A stretch of DNA of 64,000 nucleotides from Oscillatoria nigro-viridis PCC 7112 (GCF_000317475.1 NC_019729.1:2122501-2186500), one strand, 5' to 3'; shown: positions 17,798 to 26,345, numbered from the stretch's first letter. Translations and numbers: made by a program. The notes: generated from the letters alone by a model not told the origin.

Positions 17798-19615
17798 TCA
17801 GTACGTCATTACCAACATATCGTTTTCCCAAGCCCAAAGGCTTGGTTCCACTGGTGGCTTAGGTTTAGCACTTTTGCAGCTAGATTTGTTACCAAGACTG
17901 CCATCATTGGCAGTCTTTGTGTCGTGGCAATGTCGATGGAGTAGCTGCCAATTATCATACGATTCCTTTCCACCTTTCGATTTGGGGGCGATGTGGTCAA
18001 CCTCTATCGAATCTCCATCTTTGAAGTAGTTATCGCAGTGAGCGCATTTCCCTTTTTGTCGCTTGAGTAGTTTGGCTACTCTTACGGGTATTTCTGGGTG
18101 TACTCCCATTCTTGAACTCCAATATATCCAGTCACCGTCATAGGGTGATGCCATCCCTTTTACTTTTACATAGCGCTTTATTTCAGTGGAACTATGTTGT
18201 ATGAGCTTTAGAGGATTGTTACCCTCTCCGGTTGCGAACACCCAGTTATTGCCTTCTACGGTTTTGAAGTATTTAAGGCGTGTCCATCCTCTGCCCTTGT
18301 TCCTATGACGATGGCGACCCCATTTGAGAAGCTTCCAAACCACTAAGTGCCACAGCCTATCAAATATTTTCTTGCTGACGACTGTTGAGAAGTAGTTACA
18401 CCAACCCCTAATGATAGGATTGAGATTTTTTATTAAAGTCGCTTGGTTTAACCCACGCGATTTATTTATTACTTCCGCAACTTTTCTGTAGTGCCTTTTC
18501 TGACTTTCCTTGCTAGGGCTGATAATAGTTTTAAAGCCCAATAAAGTGCCTCTAGTTCCCTTACTTGAGTTGTGTTTTCCTACTGGAAACTGCCTGATGT
18601 TGAATCCTAGAAAGTTAAATCCAGGTTTTTCATCATCTAGTTTATTCAGGGTGTGGGCTAATCTTGTTTTACTCGGCTTTAATTCTAACCCAATGTCACT
18701 TAACCACTTCTCTATCTCAACCTTACACAGCTTCACAACTTCTACATCCTCATGGAGAACTACGAAATCGTCCGCATATCGTATCAGTGAAATCGATTTG
18801 ATTTTGTCTCGTAATCCATAAGTATGACCACGAGAGTCTCTCATCTCGAATTTTGGGGCTAAACCCATAATCAATTCCTCAATCCCATGTAAGGCGACAT
18901 TGGCAAGTAGAGGTGAAATCACCCCGCCCTGTGGTGTCCCTTCATCAGTTGGGAACAGCTTGTTTCCATCCATAACACCAGCTTTTAACCAAGCCCGGAT
19001 TTGTCTCCGTAGGGTAGGATAGGTATTTAATTTTGAGAGAAGTACATCATGGTTAATGCGGTCGAAGCATTTACTGATATCGGCATCCAGCACATATTTT
19101 GATTTCTGACTTACCGCACTGAATATTGCTCCTATTGCATCGTGGCACGAGCGTCCTGGTCTGAACCCGTATGAGTTAGGTTCAAATCGCGCTTCCCATT
19201 CTGGTTCTAACACCAGTTTGACTAACGCTTGCAAGGCTCGGTCTTCCATTGTCGGTATGCCTAACGGTCTTTCCTCATCTGTCCCTGGTTTGGGTATCCA
19301 AACTCGGCGTGTTGGCTTAACCTTTGAACCCAATGATATTTTATCTATCAGTGCGAGACGTTGCTTTGGGGTCAGCGATTTAACACCGTCCACGCCTGCC
19401 GTCTTCTTTCCTTGATTATCTTGTGTTACCCGACGAACCGATAATGCTTTTGCTGCCCAAGAACTTATCAACAGTTTCTGGAGTCTGCGTACTAGCTTGA
19501 CATCACCACGATTAGACGCTTGATATATCCGCTTTTGCAATTTAAAAACGTTACGCTCTAGCTTTCGCCAGTTGATATCGTTCCATTCATACATCGGTTT
19601 TTCTACCGTGTTCAT
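17798..19615 (-). CDS. ltrA: Group II intron reverse transcriptase/maturase (LtrA-type)
   Basis: A 605-residue intron-encoded protein. The N-terminal RT domain shows GVDGVKSLTPKQR, PLGIPTMEDRALQ, the palm motif LDADISKCFD, GTPQGGVISPLLANV and the catalytic YADD at residues 280-283. The maturase X domain follows (GWCNYF near residue 404). An HNH endonuclease closes the protein (residues 524-565: CAHCDNYF, VDHIAPKSKGG, HRHCHD). All catalytic motifs are present and no stop interrupts the frame, so the intron may still be mobile. It acts with the intron RNA in splicing and retrohoming. Confidence 0.96.
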   Translation of the reverse strand: MNTVEKPMYEWNDINWRKLERNVFKLQKRIYQASNRGDVKLVRRLQKLLISSWAAKALSVRRVTQDNQGKKTAGVDGVKSLTPKQRLALIDKISLGSKVKPTRRVWIPKPGTDEERPLGIPTMEDRALQALVKLVLEPEWEARFEPNSYGFRPGRSCHDAIGAIFSAVSQKSKYVLDADISKCFDRINHDVLLSKLNTYPTLRRQIRAWLKAGVMDGNKLFPTDEGTPQGGVISPLLANVALHGIEELIMGLAPKFEMRDSRGHTYGLRDKIKSISLIRYADDFVVLHEDVEVVKLCKVEIEKWLSDIGLELKPSKTRLAHTLNKLDDEKPGFNFLGFNIRQFPVGKHNSSKGTRGTLLGFKTIISPSKESQKRHYRKVAEVINKSRGLNQATLIKNLNPIIRGWCNYFSTVVSKKIFDRLWHLVVWKLLKWGRHRHRNKGRGWTRLKYFKTVEGNNWVFATGEGNNPLKLIQHSSTEIKRYVKVKGMASPYDGDWIYWSSRMGVHPEIPVRVAKLLKRQKGKCAHCDNYFKDGDSIEVDHIAPKSKGGKESYDNWQLLHRHCHDTKTANDGSLGNKSSCKSAKPKPPVEPSLWAWENDMLVMTY

Positions 19616-20276
19616 AACATATTCATTGCTACTTGTAGCTATACCATCCGTATTACCGTAAGTCCGTTAGCATATCCTCACCATTGCAGTGAGGCGTTGG
19701 CTTTTGACTCAATCTCTACCACCTGTTACCTGGAAGTCCAGATGTTTCGTCTTAGCTGACTGCTCGAAGTATTCGACCTCTTCGAGAGTAATCAGGTGGG
19801 TTACTTCGTTCCTCATAACCATTGGTCTGTTCCGTTAGGATGTCACCTCTTCACCGAGTTTTTGGGTAACGTAGGTATGTCGGGCAAAATTCTCATACCA
19901 CCCTGTACTAATGCCCTTTTGGGACTACCAGCGCATAAAGCCTTATTTCGCTGGTTCGCCGTAACGGTGATTCAGGCAGTGACTTCGCATTTGCTATCCG
20001 TAGGAACTTGCTCACGGGATACCACTTTTAGGCTAGTGGCTCTTTCCGCTTTTATCTCCGCTTCACCGATTGATGGCTAGTCTCTACAGTGGGAGATATG
20101 CTTTCACCTCTACGTCTGAGGGGCAGGACTTATCGTTTTCTAGGATACTAACGCTCACCTGCAAGGTTATGAAGTTGTCATCTACAAGGGATTAAAGTGC
20201 GAACTCAATCCTCATGGATTACCCTGTAGAAGCCAGTCATCCCCCAATTTCTCGGTTTCGACTGAACGAATCGCAC

Positions 20277-20624
20277 TTTATTTCGGCGATGCTGTCGGCT
20301 ATTAGCGGCGCTGGCGGGGTTACTGCTGTCGGCAGAAGTATTGTGACTAATTTGATTAAAATGATTCCTGGTGCGGGTACAGTTGTCGGCGGTGCTATCT
20401 CCGGTGCAACGGCAGCAACTCTCACGCTTGCCCTCGGTTTGGCTTACATTGAAGTGCTTAAAGCTTATATGAAATCTCAAATTAATGGGGAACAACTTTC
20501 TTTGCAGCAGTTAACCAAAATGTTTGTGGATTTTTATAAGGATTATGCGACTTCGGGGCGCAAAACTTTGAAGGATGACAAACAGAATCAACCTAAGCCG
20601 CCGAATCAAATTAATATTGAGTAA
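20277..20624 (+). pseudogene. GTPase (DUF697-type), 3' part after the intron
   Basis: This segment supplies the remaining 115 codons of the gene interrupted at 17700. It begins FISAMLSAISGAGGVTAVGR and continues with the hydrophobic TNLIKMIPGAGTVVGGAISG and a helical C-terminal tail (LTKMFVDFYKDY ... NQPKPPNQINIE). The frame is the same as that of the upstream part once the intron is removed. It has no start codon or SD of its own at the junction, so it is probably not translated. Confidence 0.88.
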
Positions 20625-20671
20625 ATGGGGAATGGGCATAGGGCATTGGGTATGGGTTATTTTTTTACTCC

Positions 20672-20798
20672 AACTGAGATATTGCACCATTCTCAATAAG
20701 CCTTTTATGAACAGGCAAGATGCCTGTTCCACAAAGATATGGATTTTATTGTGGAACAGGCATCTTGCCTGTTGCTGAAAATGGTACAATATTTCAGT
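20672..20798. repeat. MITE-like element with nested inverted repeats
   Basis: Outer arms AACTGAGATATTGCACCATT (20672) and AATGGTACAATATTTCAGTT (to 20798) are inverted copies with few mismatches. Inside them lie inverted copies of GAACAGGCAAGATGCCTGTT and AACAGGCATCTTGCCTGTTG. It is a complete-looking 127-bp hairpin element of the CAGGCAAGATGCCTG family. Confidence 0.7.
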
Positions 20799-20895
20799 TC
20801 CAATCAACTTATTCCCAATTCCCAATTACCAATTAATTACCAATTAATTACCAATTGATTGCTACAATATGAGTGAATTCTGCAAAAGAGAGTAA

Positions 20896-21441
20896 ATGGC
20901 TATGGTAATTGCTGCTGTTTTATCAGAAAATGTTTCTCTAGAAGACTTTATGGCTAATCCCCCGGACGATATGGAATGGGTGGACGGGCAAATTGTGGAT
21001 AAAAATGGCATGACAGTAAAACACAGTCGAATCCAATCCAAACTCGATTATTCTTGGAGAAGTTATAAGATATCTAGCGGACAAGGCGGCGAAGTTTATA
21101 CAGAAGTTCCTTGTCGTACAGACAGGCGAGTGCGCCGTCCTGATGTAGCTTATCTGACTGCTGAACTTGTTGCTCAATATGGCGATGTTCCTACTTTGCC
21201 TCAAAGCCCGCCGTTAATTGCAGAAATAGTTTCTCCTACTGATATTGCGGAAGAGATTTTTCTGAAAGCACAAGAATATTTAGATTCGGGTTGTCTGGAA
21301 GCTTGGATTGTTTTTCCAGAAAGTCGCTGGATATTGATAATGACTCAAACTCAAAAGTTAACTTTTAACTTGGGTTCTACAGTCAGCACTCAGCTAGTGC
21401 TACCGGGTTTTAGTGTTGCGGTTGATGAGTTGTTGGCTTGA
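20896..21441 (+). CDS. Uma2 family (DUF820) putative endonuclease, second paralogue
   Basis: A 181-residue paralogue of the gene at 16191, alignable end to end: PPDDMEWVDGQIVDKNGMT, SSGQGGEVYTEVPCRTDRR, RRPDVAYLTAELVAQYG, PLIAEIVSPTDIAEE, KAQEYLDSGCLEAWIVFPES. The proposed nuclease residues (Asp in RRPDVAY, Glu in IAEIVSP) are retained. The spacer before it carries CCAATTA-type repeats. The role is unknown; relation to the interrupted GTPase gene is by position only. Confidence 0.88.
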   Translation: MAMVIAAVLSENVSLEDFMANPPDDMEWVDGQIVDKNGMTVKHSRIQSKLDYSWRSYKISSGQGGEVYTEVPCRTDRRVRRPDVAYLTAELVAQYGDVPTLPQSPPLIAEIVSPTDIAEEIFLKAQEYLDSGCLEAWIVFPESRWILIMTQTQKLTFNLGSTVSTQLVLPGFSVAVDELLA

Positions 21442-21709
21442 AGGCAAAAAATTAATTAGGTATAAGTGCTTTGTGGCACAGTTCCGCCGTGAGGTTTGTA
21501 ATAATTTGTGAAAAAGTCATTGACAAAATGCCGTAGCACGGGCGAGGGCGGGACGCCATCGCTCGCCCAGCCAATTAATAAAAAAAATTATCAATAAAAA
21601 ATGCCGTTGTAAAATTGCACAAAAGTACAAACAGCGGTAAAATACTTAGTGCTTTGTTTCCAAATCTAGCGTAAATTCCAATCGGGGAATTAAAACCAAT
21701 AATTGAAAT

Positions 21710-22027
21710 ATGTCTAAGACTTACACTGTTGAATTGATCCACCAAGGCTCTACCTATACCTTAGAAGTACCCGAAGATAAACAAATTCTCCGCGCCGCCA
21801 ACGCCGCCGGCATTGAGTTGCCGAGTTCATGCAATGCGGGGGTTTGTACTACTTGCGCTGCTAAAATTATTGAGGGTCAAGTCGATCAAGTTGATGGCAT
21901 GGGCGTTAGTCCCGAACTTCAGGCAGAAGGTTATGTGTTGCTGTGCGTTGCTTATCCCCGATCGAACTTGAAGATAGAAACAGAAAAAGAAGACATTGTG
22001 TACGATCGCCAATTCGGTAAATCTTAG
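21710..22027 (+). CDS. Plant-type [2Fe-2S] ferredoxin
   Basis: A 105-residue ferredoxin. The cluster ligands are Cys41, Cys46 and Cys49 (SCNAGVCTTCAAK) and Cys79 (LLCVAYP). The C-terminal extension (NLKIETEKEDIVYDRQFGKS) and the N-terminus TYTVELIHQGSTYTLEVPED resemble the Fed2/FdC1-like ferredoxins rather than the major photosynthetic PetF, which usually ends shortly after the fourth Cys region. It would carry low-potential electrons in the cytoplasm to a specific partner. Monocistronic spacing is seen, with no tight neighbour upstream. Confidence 0.88.
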   Translation: MSKTYTVELIHQGSTYTLEVPEDKQILRAANAAGIELPSSCNAGVCTTCAAKIIEGQVDQVDGMGVSPELQAEGYVLLCVAYPRSNLKIETEKEDIVYDRQFGKS

Positions 22028-22072
22028 GACTAAGCTAAAATTGACCTAAGTACCGCTAGCGGTAAAACCATT

Positions 22073-22276
22073 ATGGATCGCCAGATGACTACCCATTTCA
22101 TTTCCGCAGAAGTTGACCTCCACGAGACAGCCGAGCAACTGCACTCGGCTATTGAAATTGAACTGCAAAAGTACGGCGAACCCCTGCGGTGGGCAGTCAC
22201 AGACGTGGATGTCGATCGGCAAAAGGCTGTGGTAGAAGGCTACGTGCTCGTGGAAGCATCCCCCGCAACACCGTGA
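22073..22276 (+). CDS. Small hypothetical protein upstream of DUF3326 gene
   Basis: A 67-residue acidic protein (63 if the second ATG at 22085 is used). It reads FISAEVDLHETAEQLHSAIE, then EPLRWAVTDVDVDRQKAVVEGYVL, an alpha/beta pattern without membrane segments or signal. Its stop overlaps the GTG of the DUF3326 gene (GTGA), so the two are probably co-translated. I do not recognise a function. Confidence 0.6.
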   Translation: MDRQMTTHFISAEVDLHETAEQLHSAIEIELQKYGEPLRWAVTDVDVDRQKAVVEGYVLVEASPATP

Positions 22277-23532
22277 ACCGGCGCCCTTTGACAGTGGTTT
22301 TGATAGTCCCCACAGGCGTTGGAGCCTCGATCGGTGGGTTTGCAGGAGATGCCCTGCCCGTGGCTAGGGCGATCGCCCAAATTTCAGACACCCTGATCAC
22401 TCACCCCAACGTCCTCAACGGCGCTCAACTTTATTGGCCGATACCTAACGCTCTCTACGTTGAAGGTTACGCCCTTGACAAATTTGCTGCCGGATGCTGG
22501 GGACTGCAACCAGTACATCAAAATCGCATCGGCTTAATCCTAGATTCCGCGATCGAACCAGACTTGCAGTTGCGGCACTTGCAAGCGGCTGATGCAGCGA
22601 GAGCTACATTGGGCTTGAATATAACTGATTGTGTTTTAACCGATCGCCCGCTGCAAGTAGAATTGCGTATTTCTGAATCAGGGGCATCCTGGGGGACGAT
22701 CGGCAATCCCGACAGTTTATTGCGCGCTGCGGAAAAATTGATCGAACAAGCAAGAGTAGAGGCGATCGCAGTTGTGGCGAGATTTCCCGACGATGAAGGC
22801 AGCCTCGCCCTAGAAAACTACCGCCGCGGCAAAGGAGTTGACCCCCTCGCCGGCGCGGAAGCCCTCATCAGCCACCTCATCGTCAGGACGTTTAAAATCC
22901 CCTGCGCCCACGCCCCCGCCCTGTCTGCGCTTCCCCTCGATCCGCACCTGTCCCCGCGATCGGCTGCTGAGGAAATCGGCTATACTTTCCTACCTTGCGT
23001 CCTTGCCGGCCTGGGCAAAGCTCCCCAATTTGTCACTCCTACTGTGGGACAGGCATCTTGCCTGTCACAATTTGTCACTCCTACTGTGGGACAGGCATCT
23101 TGCCTGTCACAGTTTGTCACTCCTACTGTGGGACAGGCATCTTGCCTGTCACAGGTATGGGGCGGGCAAGATGCCCGCACCCAGGTATGGGGCGGGCAAG
23201 ATGCCCACCCCACAAGAGAGAAATTCTATGCAAACAGGCGAGATTTCGAGTCCCAGGGTTTGTGGGCCGATCGAGTCGATGCGGTGGTGATACCCGCCAC
23301 AGCGTGCGGCGGCAGCGCTATTCTGAGTTTGAGCGCGCGATCGTCGGTACAAATCATCGCTGTGGGCGACAACAAAACCCAGATGCAGGCGACTCCAGAA
23401 AAACTCGGAATCAAAGCTTTGCAGGTAAACTCATATTTAGAGGCGATCGGAGTTTTGGTCGCTTTGCGAGCCGGCATCAGTCCAGCTTCCTTGGGTGCAG
23501 ACATCTCCTCCCTGCGTTGTTTGTCTGACTAA
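22273..23532 (+). CDS. DUF3326 family protein with a repeat-derived insertion
   Basis: The protein matches the cyanobacterial DUF3326 family: TVVLIVPTGVGASIGGFAGD, ITHPNVLNGAQLYWPIPNAL, YVEGYALDKFAAG at the N-terminus; VIPATACGGSAILSLSA near the end. I start it at GTG 22273, which overlaps the stop of the upstream gene, because the upstream ATG frame (22189) is out of family and runs through that gene. Length is 419 residues, about 62 of which (residues 252-313) come from a tandem repeat cassette (23026-23211) that leaves the frame open. The function is unknown. Confidence 0.85.
   Translation: MNRRPLTVVLIVPTGVGASIGGFAGDALPVARAIAQISDTLITHPNVLNGAQLYWPIPNALYVEGYALDKFAAGCWGLQPVHQNRIGLILDSAIEPDLQLRHLQAADAARATLGLNITDCVLTDRPLQVELRISESGASWGTIGNPDSLLRAAEKLIEQARVEAIAVVARFPDDEGSLALENYRRGKGVDPLAGAEALISHLIVRTFKIPCAHAPALSALPLDPHLSPRSAAEEIGYTFLPCVLAGLGKAPQFVTPTVGQASCLSQFVTPTVGQASCLSQFVTPTVGQASCLSQVWGGQDARTQVWGGQDAHPTREKFYANRRDFESQGLWADRVDAVVIPATACGGSAILSLSARSSVQIIAVGDNKTQMQATPEKLGIKALQVNSYLEAIGVLVALRAGISPASLGADISSLRCLSD
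23026..23211 (+). repeat. Tandem repeat cassette inside a coding sequence
   Basis: Three consecutive 42-bp units (23026, 23068, 23110), each beginning CA(A/G)TTTGTCACTCCTACTG and holding the palindrome GACAGGCATCTTGCCTGTC, are followed by two 30-bp units (23152, 23182) with GGGCGGGCAAGATGCCC. They encode QFVTPTVGQASCLS three times and QVWGGQDA(R/H) twice. Both unit lengths are multiples of three. It belongs to the palindrome family found in spacers at 5808, 20710 and 56605. Confidence 0.92.
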
Positions 23533-23578
23533 ACCCAACAAATCTAAAATCTCAAACCTCAAATCTAAAAGTGATTAA

Positions 23579-24172
23579 GTGGCAGAAAAACTTCCCAGAA
23601 ATCGTGAAATTGATCCCTTGACGCGCACCCAAGTTTTAGTAGCAATGGGCGTGACAGCAATTATGTTGCTGGCGGTAGCTAAATTGTGGTTGGTATTTGG
23701 ATCGGTATCGCTTTTGCCAGTCAAATTGATAGGAATGGACTTGCTCAAAGGATGTGCGCTCGGACTGGCAATTACAGGCGGCAGTGCGATCGTTTATCGC
23801 CTCTGGCCGGGTTATCGCCGGAGTGCAGACATTTACTTGGAAGTAGTGCTTAAACCTTTGTTTTGGCCGGATTTAATTTGGCTGGGACTGCTGCCGGGAC
23901 TTAGCGAAGAATTGCTATTTCGAGGCGTGATGCTGTCTGCTTTGGGATTGAATGTTACCGGTTTAGTTTTATCGAGTTTTTGTTTCGGCATCCTGCACTT
24001 GGGAGGCATGGATCAGTGGCCTTATGCTGTTTGGGCAACGGCTGTTGGATTGCTGTTGGGTTACAGTGTTTTAACTACTGGAAATTTGTTAGTGCCAATT
24101 ACGGCTCATATTTGTACAAATTTGATTTCTAGCTGTGTTTGGAAGTGGGAACAGAATGCGGTGAAGCGTTAG
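23579..24172 (+). CDS. CPBP family intramembrane protease (Rce1-like)
   Basis: A 197-residue membrane protein with five or so hydrophobic segments. The CPBP motifs are present: EELLFRG (Glu110-Glu111, Arg115), FxxxH in FGILHLGG (His140), and a final His in ITAHICTNLI. These residues form the active site of the glutamic intramembrane endopeptidases related to CAAX-processing Rce1. Start is GTG 23579. It follows the DUF3326 gene after 46 bases containing an AAATCTA heptamer run. The substrate is unknown. Confidence 0.88.
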   Translation: MAEKLPRNREIDPLTRTQVLVAMGVTAIMLLAVAKLWLVFGSVSLLPVKLIGMDLLKGCALGLAITGGSAIVYRLWPGYRRSADIYLEVVLKPLFWPDLIWLGLLPGLSEELLFRGVMLSALGLNVTGLVLSSFCFGILHLGGMDQWPYAVWATAVGLLLGYSVLTTGNLLVPITAHICTNLISSCVWKWEQNAVKR

Positions 24173-24392
24173 CTCGATCGCAATTCCAAAGCGATTGAAA
24201 TCCCGCCTGCGCGAACTATAGCAATAAATACCAACGCGCAAGGGGGTTTTGAGATTGAACGAACCGAGAAGACGCTAAGGGCGCGTTCGGCGAAGCCGTT
24301 CCCGTTCCCCGCAGGGGTTCGGTGAAGGGTAGGGTAGGAAGAGAAAGAGTTCACAGAGGTGAAAAGGTTTTAACCGCCGATTTTTATCTGTG

Positions 24393-24797
24393 TTAAGGCA
24401 GTTTGTAACTGCTCGATCGCACAATCAACTCACCTTGACGCGGATCGCGGCTGAAGATAAAAGCTCCTTCTTGAGTTTCGCCGCTTGACAAAAAATCAAT
24501 TTGTTGGTCGCCGGATTCTACAACTTCACCGTTGACGCGCAGTTCGGCAATAATTTGCACTGATTCGGCTGTTTCGCCGCCCGTATTAGTTACTGCAAAC
24601 GGCACGTAAAATTGCCCTTGAGTTTCGCGAACAGGCGTGTTCCGAGTGACAGAAATAACCGGAGGTTCCTGCTTTTTAGTCATCCAGTTGTAGAGTACGA
24701 GTCCGATGAGGATAGAAAGGATCGAACAGGCGATCGCAAATGCCACCCATTCAGCAGGAGTTCTTTTTTTTTGCTGTTCGTTATTACTTTCACTCAT
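24393..24797 (-). CDS. TIGR02588 family membrane-anchored protein
   Basis: A 134-residue protein starting at ATG 24797 (MSESNNEQQKKRTPAEWV). An upstream in-frame extension is rejected because it runs into the preceding gene. One membrane helix (about residues 18-40) is followed by a beta-rich extracytoplasmic domain: PVRETQGQFYVPFAVTNTGG, SVQIIAELRVNGEVVES, SGETQEGAFIFSRDPRQG. This matches the TIGR02588 family. Its ATG overlaps the stop of the TIGR02587 gene by 4 bp, the standard pairing. The function of the pair is unknown. Confidence 0.85.
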   Translation of the reverse strand: MSESNNEQQKKRTPAEWVAFAIACSILSILIGLVLYNWMTKKQEPPVISVTRNTPVRETQGQFYVPFAVTNTGGETAESVQIIAELRVNGEVVESGDQQIDFLSSGETQEGAFIFSRDPRQGELIVRSSSYKLP

Positions 24798-25648
24798 ACC
24801 GCCAACCTCCCCGCCGCGCCGCCAACAGCCGCCGGCAATCCCAATACTAACGTATAGTTCAACCAAATCGACCACGGGTCGTCCAAACTGAGTTTGTGGA
24901 AGAAAAACATCATAAATGCAGAAGCCGCCAGCGACACTAAATAGGCCATGACAGTTTCGCTGATGGGACGCTGAAAAATCCCTTGCTGCTGCTGCCGTTT
25001 TGCTTGATAAGTAAAGCCGGCGATAAATACAATACCGTAGGAAATTAGCAGCGAAGCGGCGATAATTGCTAATTGCCTAGGTGGCGAAATACCTGCCGCT
25101 AGCATGGGAATTTCGTCAGTTGGGGCGATGTTGAAAGCAACGATCGTCGCGCCGATTAAAGTAGCGCCGATATCTGCTAGAGTTGCATTAATGGTAGGTT
25201 CCTTTTCGCTGTCTGAGCTTTGATAGCGATCGCCGCTCAAGAAACCGTTTGCCAGGGCTACTCCCAAGGCAAACGGCAGACCTTCAAAGATGATTTTCCC
25301 CAAAGTTTCTTGCAGCGGAGTCTCCGGCGTAATTTCCCTGAGCAAAAACAGGACAAAAGCCGCGCAGACAATGCCGATAGCCATCGCTTCTACGGTATCG
25401 ATTGCAGCCTCTAGCCAGCGGATGTCTTGAGTTTTGCGAAAACCTTCCGTGCGAGTCAACAAGAAAACGACGAGAAAAGTAGTTGCGATCGCGATCGACA
25501 TTTCCGCTGGTTTAGTATGCGAACCGATCCACCAAACTTCCATCGTATAAAGCAGCGGAATTCCGAACAAAAACCCGCCAGATGCGCCTCGAATGAGGTC
25601 GTTTAGTTCATTGGACCACTGATTTTTGCGTCTTTTTGATTTGTTCAT
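24794..25648 (-). CDS. TIGR02587 family integral membrane protein
   Basis: A 284-residue protein with about seven hydrophobic segments, matching the TIGR02587 family: RGASGGFLFGIPLLYTMEVW at the start, TLGKIIFEGLPFALGVALAN in the middle, and the C-terminal FHKLSLDDPWSIW. A charged loop SGDRYQSSDSEKEPT separates two halves. It forms a two-gene operon with the TIGR02588 gene. The biochemical role is not known to me. Confidence 0.87.
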   Translation of the reverse strand: MNKSKRRKNQWSNELNDLIRGASGGFLFGIPLLYTMEVWWIGSHTKPAEMSIAIATTFLVVFLLTRTEGFRKTQDIRWLEAAIDTVEAMAIGIVCAAFVLFLLREITPETPLQETLGKIIFEGLPFALGVALANGFLSGDRYQSSDSEKEPTINATLADIGATLIGATIVAFNIAPTDEIPMLAAGISPPRQLAIIAASLLISYGIVFIAGFTYQAKRQQQQGIFQRPISETVMAYLVSLAASAFMMFFFHKLSLDDPWSIWLNYTLVLGLPAAVGGAAGRLAV

Positions 25649-25704
25649 TTTTTAGTGAAAACGCACCTCAAAAATTGGGCAAGTAAATATTTTTTTAAAC
25701 CAGC

Positions 25705-26034
25705 TCAAATAGAATACCATATTTGTTGTATTCTTTCTCTAACTTGCGTCCAGTCGCTAGCGGTTAAAATTCCCAATCGACGATTGACCAAACGCTTTTC
25801 TATTGTGTTCACTTTATGCAGCCGAACCACTGACGAACGCAACAAACCTGCCTGCTCCCATTCTACAATCTCAACATCAAAAACAGTCCTAGTTGTTTGA
25901 CTTGTCACTCGTGCAACAACAATATCTTCATCTCCTGCATCCAAAAGTACCAGCACAGGACGGAGTTTTGATGTTGTTACGTCGGCAAAAGGTAGTGCCA
26001 GTAAGAGAACTTCTCCTGATTGATAATTTGGCAT
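25705..26034 (-). CDS. MazF/PemK-like toxin
   Basis: A 109-residue protein of the MazF/PemK endoribonuclease fold. Hallmarks are YQSGEVLLLALPFADVTTSK followed by KLRPVLVLLDAG (the conserved RP-VVL strand), then VVARVTSQTTR and the strand SSVVRLHKVNTIEKRLV before the last helix. It would cleave RNA when free of its antitoxin. The gene follows the small gene at 26038-26259 after 3 bases, the expected antitoxin-toxin order. Confidence 0.85.
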   Translation of the reverse strand: MPNYQSGEVLLLALPFADVTTSKLRPVLVLLDAGDEDIVVARVTSQTTRTVFDVEIVEWEQAGLLRSSVVRLHKVNTIEKRLVNRRLGILTASDWTQVRERIQQIWYSI

Positions 26035-26037
26035 ATT

Positions 26038-26259
26038 TCAAATATTGTCGTAGATAGCATCTTCCTCGCTGTAGCCAGCCAATAATTGCTCAGCAGCAAG
26101 GATCTGCCAAGCAGCGTTTTCCTCTTCTGTGTCAGTTGGTTCTTGCACCAGAACAATAACTCTGACTTGTTGGTTAGCTGCCAAGTATTTTAAGAGGGTA
26201 TCGGGAAATTCTATTTTCCCTTCATCTGTGACTTTTGCGGGAAACTCGTATGCTTTCAT
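26038..26259 (-). CDS. Antitoxin of the MazF/PemK-like pair
   Basis: A 73-residue acidic protein. The N-terminal half (YEFPAKVTDEGKIEFPDTLL) resembles an AbrB/DUF2281-type strand element. The C-terminal half (DTEEENAAWQILAAEQLLAGY, then SEEDAIYD) is a helical acidic tail suited to block a toxin. It lies immediately upstream of the MazF-like gene. The exact family is uncertain; the role is inferred from operon position. Confidence 0.72.
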   Translation of the reverse strand: MKAYEFPAKVTDEGKIEFPDTLLKYLAANQQVRVIVLVQEPTDTEEENAAWQILAAEQLLAGYSEEDAIYDNI

Positions 26260-26345
26260 AATTTTTAGGTCGATTTTTTTACAACATTATTCAGTTTGTG
26301 ATGTACTTTCTAATTCCTTGAGTTATTATAAAAAAACTCCTACGA

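Larger units (their letters stand above)
17701..20276 (-). mobile_element. Group II intron with encoded RT/maturase/HNH protein
   Basis: The 2576-bp element is oriented on the minus strand. Its 5' end is GTGCG (complement of 20272-20276), matching the GUGYG consensus, and its 3' end is AT (complement of 17701-17702), matching the terminal AY. Domain V is visible at 17741-17775 and the ORF occupies 17798-19615. The remaining 660 bases towards 20276 would hold domains I-III. Removing it joins codon 278 of the GTPase gene to an in-frame TTT codon, restoring a continuous DUF697 domain, so the boundaries are exact to within the usual alignment ambiguity. Confidence 0.93.

Noticed and set aside
17678..17944. 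88-codon plus-strand frame across the intron edge
   Set aside because: It crosses from the GTPase exon into intron RNA sequence and has no conserved content.
22189..22272. 28-codon N-terminal extension of the DUF3326 protein
   Set aside because: It is an alternative frame of the upstream small gene, Arg/Gly-rich and out of family; GTG 22273 overlaps the upstream stop.
23026..23211. Tandem repeats resembling a CRISPR array
   Set aside because: Units of 42 and 30 bp are contiguous with no unique spacers, lie inside an open frame and match a dispersed palindrome family; no cas genes are present.
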